Shown piece after piece: positions 20,301-28,349 of a stretch of 31,198 bases of DNA. The stretch is from NCBI GenBank assembly GCA_027578815.1, contig JANBTH010000140.1, forward strand, positions 1 through 31,198, read 5' to 3'. This DNA comes from Coemansia sp. RSA 1804. Lineage: Eukaryota > Kickxellomycota > Kickxellomycetes > Kickxellales > Kickxellaceae. The first letter of the stretch is position 1, and every line of letters begins with the position of its first letter. Below the pieces are notes generated by a model that was not told the DNA's origin, searched no databases, and saw only the letters and a program-made list of their open reading frames with translations. Made by a program: the position numbers and the translations under genes.

Positions 20301-21291
20301 GCCGCTGCTTTGAGCATGAGCAAAGGAGAGGGCAAGCTTAATCAATGCACGAGGGTTAGACGGGGGCTAGGAGAAATCACTGTTTCGATCATTGCGGCGA
20401 TTGCACTTCTTTTGTCAGCTTGTGTGCTGATGTGTCGTATTCTGCGGTATTGCATCTAAAGCCTCCTTTCTTTCCTTCTTTCCTTTTTTGACAAGCAGTA
20501 GCACGGCAGTTGTGGTGGTGGTTGTGGGTCGCAAGCGCATCAACAGCGCCAGTTCACTCATCCCTTCTTCTCTCCTCTGCGCCTTTCGTAGAGGGGGAAT
20601 TAGACAAGGGCCATCTAGACACCAAGCAGCGTCATAAAAGAGCGCGCACTATGCCAGGCAGCATAGGAAAGAGGGCAAAAATAGAAGAGAAGTTCTTCTT
20701 GCGGCATGGGCCGTGGAGTTTGGTGGCCCAGAACCGCGGTACGCAACAGACAGGCGGACCAAGACACAAAGCACCAAAATAAACGTCATAAAAGGCGGGG
20801 AAAGGAGAGGCCGAAAATAGAGGCACTAATATAAAACTTACCAAATAACTATAGTTCTGAGCGGGCGATGGTGATAATAAGAATAATTATTCAACAGAAA
20901 GGAAATGAAAAGAGATTAAGATCACCTGGGAGGGGGAGGAGGAAAAGTGAAAAGGTTGATGAGGAAGGAGGGAGGCGCGAACGAAAAATAAAAAAATTAA
21001 TTGTGGATTTTTTTTCTGACGGCTTCCAATTTTCCCCTCCGTTTTGCCCACTCACAATCACAATTGTCCATTTTTCTTTCTCACAATAAAGCAGAAGAGA
21101 ATAAAACCATGGCTGCTGGTTGGCAGCATTCGACGAAAGGCGCATGTAATTTGAGCAATTAACCAAATCTCACATGCATTTCGCTGCTTGATTGAGTGTC
21201 TCGCTCTTTCTGCGCGCCTTCACTTCTTTTCCGCAATCCAACAACAATTCTCCTCCCTCTTTCCCCAAAAAATCAAATAATCAGCCCGTGT

Positions 21292-21302
21292 CAGCCAATC
21301 AG
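21292..21302. promoter_or_regulatory. CCAAT-box repeat, copy 1
   Basis: CAGCCAATCAG, a CCAAT core with the flanks favoured by the HAP2/3/5 (NF-Y) complex. It is repeated exactly 75 bp to the right. CCAAT boxes act in either orientation; a link to the SANT-protein gene, over 1 kb away, is uncertain. Confidence 0.4.
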
Positions 21303-21366
21303 CAGCAGCCAGTGATGGGCTTGTCATGTCGTTGTGCAAGGAATTACTGAATCAAAGACGACATGC

Positions 21367-21377
21367 CAGCCAATCAG
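21367..21377. promoter_or_regulatory. CCAAT-box repeat, copy 2
   Basis: Exact 11-bp copy of the CAGCCAATCAG element at 21292. It sits in a CCAGCC/GGCTGG inverted repeat (21366-21385) about 35 bp beyond the LSG1 stop codon. Confidence 0.4.
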
Positions 21378-21418
21378 GTGGCTGGACTGCATTGCCCACT
21401 GTGATGCAACAGAAATAC

Positions 21419-23476
21419 TCAGTAGAAATCACCGTCGTTGTCGCCGCCAGTAGCAGCAGCAGCCGTAGCACCGCCGTTTCCGACGCCGCCACGCCTCTTC
21501 CCGGCACGCTTCTTCTTGTGGTGCTTGTCGGGTCTTGTAGATAAGGCGCCAGCAGCGGATTCGGGCGCAATGGGCTCGCCGCGGTCGTTGACGCGAGGCC
21601 GCGCGGCGGCAGCAACCTGCATCTGCGCATAGCCGCTGCCCTGCTTGACCAGGTGCGACTTGGCGCGACGCTGGGCAGTGAGCAGCGCGCCGGGCGAGGC
21701 GAAGAAGCCGTCGTCCAGGGCGTCAACGCGGGCCGAGCCGGAGGAGTTGGCAGCAACGACGCGCCTGACGTCGTTGCGGTCGCTGGCAGCGTGCTTGAGA
21801 GCGAAGCCCTGGAGATCCGTGCTCCCGTTTCCGTCGGAGGCCTCAACCAGATGGCGCGTGCGCTTGGCAACTGCGGCGGGGGCGTAGTGCTCGCTGTTGA
21901 AGTCGGCAGCCGAGCCGCCGGCCCAGGCGGGCGGGGGACTGCAGTGCACCAGCTTGCCGGCAACGTAGTCCTTGAGCAGCACACGCGCGGCGCGCGACTC
22001 GTCGGGGTTGCCCTCGCCGGCCTTGAACATGCCGCGCGCAGCAGCGTACGACGTCAGCAGCTCCGTGGCAGTCGGCACGCCGTCGCCGCCCTCGGCCGCC
22101 GGGCGCGTGCGGATCTCGATGCCGTACGTGGCCTCGATGACCCACTTTGGGATGCGCCGCGCAACCAGTGCGCTGGGCCCAGAGAACTCGCGCAGCTGGT
22201 CGATCGGCAGCACGCCGTTGCACACCATGTCGGCCTGCGTCGTGGCGAACGTGGGAAACACAAGCCCCGGACAGTCGCAGAGCACCACGTCGCGCGTCAG
22301 ATGGATCGTCTGGAAATGCTTGGTCTTGCCGGGCATCGATCCCACGTTGACCTTCTTCGATCCAACCAGCGCGTTGATCGTCGACGACTTGCCCACGTTC
22401 GGATATCCGACCAGCCCGATCACCATCCGTCCGTGCGAGTGCTCGTCCGCCAGACTCGGGCACTCGCGCACAAGAATCGATACAAGCTCCGTCGGCGCCA
22501 GCACGCGCGTCCGCAGCTCGGCGTCCGCCAGATCCACCGCACGCACCTTGGCCTCGAACTCATCCATCGCCGCACTGGCCGCCTCCTCCTTGGTCAGCTC
22601 TACGGCTGCCTCCGCGGTCGGCTCTGTGGCTGCCTCCGCCTCGTCTCCCGACGCACTGCTGCCCAAGGACACGACCATGCTCCGCTTGATCTCTGCCGCC
22701 AGCCGCGCCGCCTCCTCGCGCTCCAGCTCCTCCTGCAGCTCCTCGTTGCTGGTCTTGGCCGAGAAGAACAGGTACGCGATGCCCTCGCCCTCAAAGTAGT
22801 CGGCCCACGCGGCACGCTGGCGCTCGGTCAGCATGTCAGCCTTGTTGATCAGCAGCATGCACTTCTTCCGGGCGTCGATCTCGCGCACGTACTCGGCCAG
22901 ATCCTCGCTGCGGAACACGAGCGGATTGCGCGCATCCACGATCTGCACAACCAGATGCGACCGCTCCAGCACGCGCCACAGCTGCCGCCACACCTCCAGA
23001 TTGCGCTCAAACGGCGTCAGCAGCAGACCCTCGTTCTCCTGCAGATGCGCCAGCTCACGCCGCCAGTCCATGAACGCCGCGCGCTCGGCGCGGTGCAGCT
23101 CGCCCGGCGTGGTCGATGCGTCCCACGCGGGTCTGCGCGGCACACGCAGCATGCTCCGCCGCTCGCTGTGCTTCCTCAGCGCCTCCTTCTCCTCCGCCGC
23201 CGTCAGCAGGTATGGGTTGGTCGTCTGGTCGCCCGTGATGATCTTGACGTTCATGCGCTCGGCTGTGAACTCCGTCCCCGCCAGCTCTGCTGTGTGTAGA
23301 AACTCGTCCAGGTCCCTCTGCTCCGTGATCGACTGCAGCTTTGTCCACGACGGCCCGTCGTTCATGTCTGTTGTGTGGAGCTCCGTGTCCCGCTCCGTCG
23401 GCCGCCGCTTGCCCTCGAACCGGCTCCGGATTATCGACTTGCCCAGCGACGGGCTGACCTTTGCTCTGCGCGGCAT
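21419..23476 (-). CDS. LSG1: Large-subunit GTPase Lsg1, cytoplasmic 60S ribosome maturation
   Basis: 685-residue intronless protein. Lsg1 is the cytoplasmic GTPase that promotes release of the export adaptor Nmd3 from pre-60S subunits. It shows the circularly permuted GTPase order of this family: G4 NKAD at 211-214 and G5 SAK at 239-241 come first, then G1 GYPNVGKSS at 357-365 and G3 DCPGL at 401-405. The N-terminal basic MPRRAK start, the conserved region around 150-190 (NLEVWRQLWRV, DARNPL), and a Lys/Arg-rich C-terminal tail all match Lsg1 rather than Nog2, Nug1 or the mitochondrial Mtg1. An Ala/Glu-rich insertion (about 250-310) separates the two GTPase halves. Codons are extremely GC-rich at third positions, which creates long spurious frames on the other strand. 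Transcribed divergently from TIM9. Confidence 0.95.
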   Translation of the reverse strand: MPRRAKVSPSLGKSIIRSRFEGKRRPTERDTELHTTDMNDGPSWTKLQSITEQRDLDEFLHTAELAGTEFTAERMNVKIITGDQTTNPYLLTAAEEKEALRKHSERRSMLRVPRRPAWDASTTPGELHRAERAAFMDWRRELAHLQENEGLLLTPFERNLEVWRQLWRVLERSHLVVQIVDARNPLVFRSEDLAEYVREIDARKKCMLLINKADMLTERQRAAWADYFEGEGIAYLFFSAKTSNEELQEELEREEAARLAAEIKRSMVVSLGSSASGDEAEAATEPTAEAAVELTKEEAASAAMDEFEAKVRAVDLADAELRTRVLAPTELVSILVRECPSLADEHSHGRMVIGLVGYPNVGKSSTINALVGSKKVNVGSMPGKTKHFQTIHLTRDVVLCDCPGLVFPTFATTQADMVCNGVLPIDQLREFSGPSALVARRIPKWVIEATYGIEIRTRPAAEGGDGVPTATELLTSYAAARGMFKAGEGNPDESRAARVLLKDYVAGKLVHCSPPPAWAGGSAADFNSEHYAPAAVAKRTRHLVEASDGNGSTDLQGFALKHAASDRNDVRRVVAANSSGSARVDALDDGFFASPGALLTAQRRAKSHLVKQGSGYAQMQVAAAARPRVNDRGEPIAPESAAGALSTRPDKHHKKKRAGKRRGGVGNGGATAAAATGGDNDGDFY

Positions 23477-24077
23477 CTCCTCTCCTCACTTGCGCTTGTG
23501 GTGCTTTAGTAGTTCTAGTGCTAATTGGTGCGGCCGGTTTTGTAATAATAGCGCGGTGTTGCGCTTTTTCTCCCGTCCGCCAGCGCTGGTTGCAGAGCCG
23601 TCGGTATAGCGTCAGAAAGAGTGTATAGAGAAAAGTCGTGTGTATTACAAAAGATAATGTAACGAAAAAGCTGTGCAAAGCCAAAAGAAAAATTATAGCA
23701 GCAGGTGAGCGGTGGCAAGTGGTTTTTCTATCTTGCCTTCAAACCGCAGCGATTCTTTTTTACACCCTTTTCCTTTTTCTCTATTCCATTACTAATGGAA
23801 GGAAAAAAAAAAGATTTTTAAAGTCGCAGCGGTTTCTTGATTCCCCCACCCACACACTGGTTGATCCTCATTACCCTAATCTCTCCGTCTCGAAATCATC
23901 ACCGTCGTCAAAAAGCTGCTTTTTTTCGTCAATGCCATTTATCTCTATTTTAGCTTTTGATTCCCCTCTTCATCGACTCGACTGTCTAGCCATATTTTAT
24001 AATACACTTCTCTCTCTTCTTCCCTCATTCTGCTTGTTTACCTCCCGAAACGAACGTAGAAAAGCAACACGCGCAGA
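23477..24077. promoter_or_regulatory. Bidirectional promoter region between LSG1 and TIM9
   Basis: 601 bp between two divergent start codons, without a gene. It has pyrimidine-rich tracts on the plus strand toward TIM9 and a telobox-like ATTACCCTAAT core at 23870-23880. The last 70 bp before TIM9 are CT-rich and look like a leader. The exact transcription starts cannot be placed. Confidence 0.55.
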
Positions 24078-24359
24078 ATGTACAGCGGCTACGGACAGTC
24101 CTTTCAGGAGCAGCGTCTCCAGCAGCTGATGGAGCAGAAGCAGCTCAGGGACTTTATGCGCATGTACGCGAATCTCGTCACCCAATGCTTCGACGACTGC
24201 GTCGTTGACTTTACGTCAAACAAGCTGAACGACAAGGAGCTTACGTGCACCACCCGCTGCACCCTAAAGTCCATGAAGCTCAACGAGCGTCTTGGCCAGC
24301 GCTTCGCTGAGGAGAACGCTAAGCTGATGGAGGAGCAGTCAAAGGCCGCGGGTCTTTAG
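24078..24359 (+). CDS. TIM9: Mitochondrial intermembrane-space small Tim chaperone Tim9
   Basis: 93-residue protein, the usual size for small Tims. Tim9 pairs with Tim10 as a hexameric chaperone carrying hydrophobic precursors across the intermembrane space to the TIM22 complex. The twin CX3C motif is intact, Cys37/Cys41 and Cys57/Cys61, separated by 15 residues, flanked by the amphipathic helices expected. The motif contexts QCFDDCV and CTTRC and the N-terminal QLMEQKQLRDFMRMYANLV helix fit Tim9 better than Tim10, Tim8 or Tim13. No cleavable presequence is present, as expected for Mia40 substrates. It is intronless, with the ATG at 24078 preceded by a purine/CT-rich leader, and is followed in the same orientation by uroporphyrinogen decarboxylase. 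Confidence 0.95.
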   Translation: MYSGYGQSFQEQRLQQLMEQKQLRDFMRMYANLVTQCFDDCVVDFTSNKLNDKELTCTTRCTLKSMKLNERLGQRFAEENAKLMEEQSKAAGL

Positions 24360-24795
24360 ATACATGGCAATAGAGTGGCCTTCCCTACTTTCTTTTTTTC
24401 TTTCTTCCTTTTCTGTTTTTGTGAGGACTGCGCTCTCTTATACATAAATTCCTTGTATACATGTATACTCTGCTGTTGCTGCTGCCTTCTCTTGTGAGAA
24501 ACGCATTCAATCGATGCTATTATGTCTGGATCAAGCCTACTGCGTCTATCTCAAAGTTTTAGCGTTTAGAAAAGAGCAATAGCGGATGGCGTTGGACGAC
24601 GATGACTTGTTATCATAATCACGATTTGCCGTTGCATCGACTTTGCTTTCTTCCCCTTACTGTTTGCTGCTGTTTTCTTTTATCCTTCTTCTTTCGAAAT
24701 TCAAACTCACCAACCCAACCCGCCATCCTTTACAATCTTCCATAAAAGTGCAAGCGCTTCAACGTGCAAAATATCACTGAAATTAAAACTCAACC
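24360..24795. other. Spacer between TIM9 and the uroporphyrinogen decarboxylase gene
   Basis: 436 bp holding the TIM9 3' UTR and the next gene's promoter. It is T/C-rich with a 14-bp perfect palindrome at 24455-24468. No gene or RNA seen. Confidence 0.55.
24455..24468. repeat. Perfect 14-bp palindrome in the TIM9 3' region
   Basis: GTATACATGTATAC equals its own reverse complement, about 95 bp past the TIM9 stop. It contains two TGTATAC cores that resemble, but do not exactly match, Pumilio-type UGUANAUA sites. Confidence 0.7.
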
Positions 24796-25980
24796 ATGCC
24801 CGAGACAGAGAATCCAGCAGACTCGGCAATCAACCTTGACACAACAAGCTTCCCGCCACTGAAGAACAATCTCTACTTGCGTGCAGCCCGGGGCGAGAAG
24901 ACCGAGCGTGCGCCCGTGTGGTGCATGCGGCAGGCCGGTCGGTATCTGCCCGAGTTCCGAGCAATTCGAGTGGAGAACGACTTCTTCAACGTGTGCAGGA
25001 CCCCCGCACTGGCAACAGAGGTGACGGTGCAGCCGCTCCGGCGGTACGCAGGCCTTCTTGACGCAGCAATCATCTTCTCAGACATCCTGGTGATTCCGCA
25101 GGCCATGGGGCTGGAGGTGCAGATGGTGCCTGGAAAGGGCCCACACTTTCCCAGCCCGCTGGAGACGCCGGGCGACATGGAGCGGCTGACAGACAAGGCC
25201 AGTGCGTTTTCGGTGGATCACGAGCTCGGCTACGTGTACAAGGCCATCACCAACACGCGCCACGCACTCGATGGCCAGGTGCCGCTGCTTGGGTTTGTTG
25301 GCGCGCCGTGGACGCTGATGGCCTACATGGTTGAGGGAGGCGGATCAAAGACCTTTGCGCGCGCAAAGGAGTGGCTGTTCCGCCACCGCAGCGCAGCGCA
25401 CGAGCTGCTTGGTCGCGTCGCAGACGTTGCTGCCAAGTTCCTGGTTGGTCAGCTCGACGCAGGCGCCCAGGCTGCCCAGGTCTTCGAATCCTGGGCTGGC
25501 GAGCTTTCCCCCCGCGACTTTGCCGAGTTCTCGCTGCCCTACCTGGCTCGCATTGCCGCGCATGTAAAGGCCAAGCATCCGGACGTCCCGCTCACTGTGT
25601 TTGCCAAGGGCGCGCACTACGCCCTGGAGTCGCTGGTTGCCGAGACCGCGTATGATGTTATTTCGCTGGACTGGACGATTGACCCGACCGTTGCGCGCAC
25701 GCGAGTCGATGCTGCTGCTGCTGCTGCTGCTGCTGCTAGCGCTGGCGCACAGACCATTCGCCGCCGCCCCGTCGTTCTCCAGGGCAACCTGGACCCAACA
25801 CTGCTTTTTGCCGACCCGCAGACAATCTGCGAGCGCACCGACGAGATGTGCAAGGCGTTTGGCTCATCGCTTCACATCGCCAACCTGGGCCACGGAATGA
25901 TGCCTGGCCACGACCCAGAGCACCTGCGTGTGTTTCTGAAGGCCGTCCACTCGTCAAGCAGCGCACTGCGCAGACAGTAG
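24796..25980 (+). CDS. HEM12: Uroporphyrinogen decarboxylase (haem biosynthesis)
   Basis: 394-residue cytosolic enzyme converting uroporphyrinogen III to coproporphyrinogen III, the fifth step of haem synthesis. Diagnostic motifs are intact: MRQAGRYLPEFR with the substrate-binding Arg residues at 45 and 49, IIFSDILVIPQAMG with the catalytic Asp at 96, FVGAPWTL, FESWAGELSP, SLDWTIDP, LQGNLDP and NLGHGMMPG. It is longer than typical fungal or human forms (about 360-370). The excess is explained by an N-terminal extension and a low-complexity insertion between the SLDWTIDP and LQGNLDP strands: nine Ala (306-314) encoded by (GCT)9, then Ser/Ala/Gly and Arg-rich residues. No intron and no presequence. 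Codons are strongly G/C-ending. Confidence 0.96.
   Translation: MPETENPADSAINLDTTSFPPLKNNLYLRAARGEKTERAPVWCMRQAGRYLPEFRAIRVENDFFNVCRTPALATEVTVQPLRRYAGLLDAAIIFSDILVIPQAMGLEVQMVPGKGPHFPSPLETPGDMERLTDKASAFSVDHELGYVYKAITNTRHALDGQVPLLGFVGAPWTLMAYMVEGGGSKTFARAKEWLFRHRSAAHELLGRVADVAAKFLVGQLDAGAQAAQVFESWAGELSPRDFAEFSLPYLARIAAHVKAKHPDVPLTVFAKGAHYALESLVAETAYDVISLDWTIDPTVARTRVDAAAAAAAAASAGAQTIRRRPVVLQGNLDPTLLFADPQTICERTDEMCKAFGSSLHIANLGHGMMPGHDPEHLRVFLKAVHSSSSALRRQ
25711..25737 (+). repeat. (GCT)9 repeat coding polyalanine in HEM12
   Basis: Nine identical GCT codons in frame. Uninterrupted identical codons indicate recent slippage expansion rather than conserved protein sequence. Confidence 0.95.
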
Positions 25981-26214
25981 AGTAGGGTTTCTCGGGTTGG
26001 ACTTTTTATACGCTCATTTCGCTCCAGCCAGCCATTTTTCTGAAAAGCTGAAACCATATCTGTTGTTCTTATTTGCCTGTTTTGCAGAACGAAACGCTTC
26101 CATGAAGTCTTGCTGTGCGTCTTGCGCATGGGTTGGACAGAAAGCCCAATCGCGCCTCAGCGGAAACAGGTTTTGTTTCTCTCCCATTTCCTCCTTTTTG
26201 CTTTTCAAAAGAGC

Positions 26215-26220
26215 AATAAA
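26215..26220 (+). terminator. Candidate polyadenylation signal of HEM12
   Basis: AATAAA about 235 nt past the HEM12 stop and just before a strong hairpin. Motif match only. Confidence 0.4.
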
Positions 26221-26247
26221 AACAGTAATCAAGACATGGGGGAAATC

Positions 26248-26266
26248 GGCGGTCCGACGGACCGCC
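26248..26266. other. Perfect 8-bp GC-rich hairpin (inverted repeat, 3-nt loop)
   Basis: GGCGGTCC, loop GAC, GGACCGCC: a fully paired stem in otherwise AT-rich sequence, 28 nt downstream of the HEM12 AATAAA. It could be an RNA structure near the cleavage site or part of an unrecognised non-coding RNA. The structure itself is certain; the function is unknown. Confidence 0.75.
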
Positions 26267-27138
26267 TTTAGAAACCGGTCAAGTGATCTCCTCCTTTATT
26301 TGCCTCCCCAATCGAACTAATAAGAAATAATAATAGAAAGCAGATGCAGCAACCAAAACAAAAAACAGCAACAACGAAAACAAAAAGTAACAAAGCCCCA
26401 ATGCGCCGTAACAGAAACTCACCACCTCCTTTTCTTTCCTTTCCTGGACTTTCTTGTTCTGGTATGGTGGGCCACAAAATAGAGGGCGTAAGAAGAAAAA
26501 TAAACATCATCATGTCTGATGAAAAAAAGGAGGGACAAGAAAAATGAAAAGAGGAGAAACCTCACGTTTGTTTTCATTTTTCCAAACACACAAACTCCTC
26601 GTTTGCTTACACTTTTGCTTCCCAGTGTTATTGATACTTCCATTTCGCTTCTTTGAACATCTGCTGAATTCCACCATACTTTTTCTCCATATCCTTTCTA
26701 TTCCAGACCTTTTTATCCTCGTGCATCCTTTTAAAGAAAACAAAAAGTCATTCCTGTTAATTCCGTTTGCTTAGTAACAAGCAGACCGTTATAGCGGGCT
26801 TTTTCTCGGTACGACAGCGTTGGCCTTCTTTTTTCTGTTTGTTTTTGTCTTGCTCGCTGTTATTTGGCTTGTGTTGACTCTTTGCTCTCCTGACTTTCTT
26901 ACTCGGCCTCTTCGCGTCTGTCTCGAGTCTCTACTCATCTGGAGGCGAATTTGAAACGTGGCGGGTTTATTCAGCTTCGCTTTCGCCGCTTTATTTTCTC
27001 CCTCGATGCTTGTCAGGCCGAGCTACCATATTCTATTCCGGAGAGGCTCCTTCGTCTGTTTGCCTGTGTTTTTTTTTGTTTATTCATTTCTGTGCTAGTA
27101 CTAACAAACAAGAATTTTACCACACCTGTTGCCACTGC

Positions 27139-27146
27139 TATATATT
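27139..27146 (+). promoter_or_regulatory. TATA-like element upstream of the ARF6-type gene
   Basis: TATATATT about 270 bp before the start codon, followed by CT-rich then A/C-rich sequence typical of a fungal transcription start and leader. Implies a 5' UTR of roughly 200 nt or more, if used. Confidence 0.4.
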
Positions 27147-27410
27147 TACTCTCCCCACTTTCCAGCTAATTATCCACTATAGGAAACAGCAACAGCAACG
27201 AGTAATAATAATAACAAACAAAAGCCACAACTTGTTCTCAGTCTTGACCGATTACGCAGCAGCAACTCGCAACAGTCTAAACAGCAAAAAGGACACCTGG
27301 TTGAAGGCAGCGTGCGGCATTCACCACAACCACTATCACCACACCCACCACCACGGCAGTTGCTACTGTCTCGTAGATAAATCAGGCGTCAGCGCGTTGT
27401 GTTCCAAACG

Positions 27411-27953
27411 ATGGGTGGCGGGATCTCGAAAATGCTCCAAAAGCTCTTTGGAAACAAGGAGATGCGCATACTGATGCTTGGGCTTGACGCAGCTGGAAAA
27501 ACGACAATTCTGTACAAGCTCAAGCTCAACCAGTCAGTGACGACGATTCCCACCGTCGGCTTCAACGTTGAGACAGTAACATACAAGAATGTCAAGTTCA
27601 ACGTGTGGGATGTGGGAGGCCAGGACAAGATCCGGCCACTGTGGCGCCACTACTACACAGGCACGCAGGCGCTCATCTTCGTGGTGGACTCGGGCGACCA
27701 CGACCGCATAGACGAGGCGAGGGCCGAGCTGCACCGCATTGTCAGCGACCGAGAGATGAAGGACTGTCTGCTGCTTGTGTTTGCAAACAAGCAGGACCTG
27801 CCGTCCGCCATGACTCCCGCCGAGGTCACCGAGAAGCTTGGCCTTCACAGAATGCGCGATCGCCAATGGTACGTCCATCCCTCGTGCGCAACCACTGGCG
27901 AGGGTCTGTTCGAGGGTCTGAGCTGGCTCAGCCAGAACATCAAGACTCCATAG
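27411..27953 (+). CDS. ARF6: ARF-family small GTPase, ARF6 type
   Basis: 180-residue small GTPase of the ARF family, which recruits coats and effectors to membranes; ARF6 acts at the plasma membrane and endosomes. I start at the ATG at 27411 because it gives Gly2 for N-myristoylation and an amphipathic N-terminal helix; the codon 12 bp upstream in the same frame is GTG. Motifs: P-loop GLDAAGKTT at about 24-32, switch I around PTVGFNVETV, switch II WDVGGQDKIRPLW, NKQD, and CATTGEG near the G5 position. The core through switch II, including LNQSVTTIPTVGF and RHYYTGTQ, matches ARF6 rather than ARF1. The N-terminus before LFGNKEMRI is four residues longer than in animal ARF6, as in ARF1. Followed in the same orientation by bS18m. 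Confidence 0.93.
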   Translation: MGGGISKMLQKLFGNKEMRILMLGLDAAGKTTILYKLKLNQSVTTIPTVGFNVETVTYKNVKFNVWDVGGQDKIRPLWRHYYTGTQALIFVVDSGDHDRIDEARAELHRIVSDREMKDCLLLVFANKQDLPSAMTPAEVTEKLGLHRMRDRQWYVHPSCATTGEGLFEGLSWLSQNIKTP

Positions 27954-28349
27954 CTTCTTTTCTTTTCCTTGCTTTTCTTCCCCCCTCCTACTGTTTCTTT
28001 TTCCTTTCATCTTCTTAATATTCAAACGTGCCGCCGGAGCAGGCGCCGCGTTACTCTCTCTCTTTCTTTCTATGTCTAAAGCAAGCTAAACCACTTGACG
28101 CTCTGGCTTTCTTTGCACGCTTGTAATCCCACGCAACAGTGCCTGATCAGCAAGTTGTGATCAATCAGCCGATTTTCTTTATTTTTCCTCTGAGAATCCT
28201 CATCAGCTTTAGTAACGCAGCGATAAGCCTGAGCTTGGCTGCTCCATTCGATTCTTTTTCAGAGGTTTCTTCTTACTTTGTTTTATTTTGGAATTTGCTG
28301 TCAACTGAACGGACGCTACTCTCTTTTTTCTTTTTTTTCTTGTTATCCA
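27954..28349. other. Spacer between the ARF6-type and bS18m genes
   Basis: 396 bp of CT/T-rich sequence: the ARF 3' UTR, and a long pyrimidine tract (about 28320-28340) directly before the bS18m ATG. No gene or RNA recognised. Confidence 0.55.

Larger units (their letters stand above)
20104..21418. other. Intergenic region upstream of the SANT-protein gene and downstream of LSG1
   Basis: 1.3 kb without a convincing gene. It holds two microsatellites near the SANT-protein start, purine-rich stretches (about 20920-21000), and a pair of CCAAT-containing direct repeats near the LSG1 end. Because both flanking genes read leftward, it should serve as LSG1 3' region plus the promoter of the SANT-protein gene. 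Confidence 0.55.
25981..27410. other. Long spacer between HEM12 and the ARF6-type gene
   Basis: 1.43 kb with no supportable protein gene; the short frames have no domain. It contains the HEM12 3' UTR with an AATAAA at 26215, a perfect GC hairpin at 26248-26266, A/T- and CT-rich sequence, and toward its right end a TATA-like element and A/C-rich leader for the ARF gene. I could not recognise any known RNA gene. Confidence 0.55.

Noticed and set aside
21653..23299. 548-codon open frame antisense to LSG1
   Set aside because: Arg/His/Leu-rich composition with no domain. It is a shadow of the extreme GC3 bias of LSG1, as are the long frames opposite the SANT-protein gene.
25983..25990. TAGGGTTT, a telobox-like octamer
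   Set aside because: It immediately follows the HEM12 stop codon, far from any start, so a promoter role is unlikely.
27399..27410. Upstream start for the ARF gene
   Set aside because: The codon is GTG, and use of it would remove the Gly2 needed for myristoylation.
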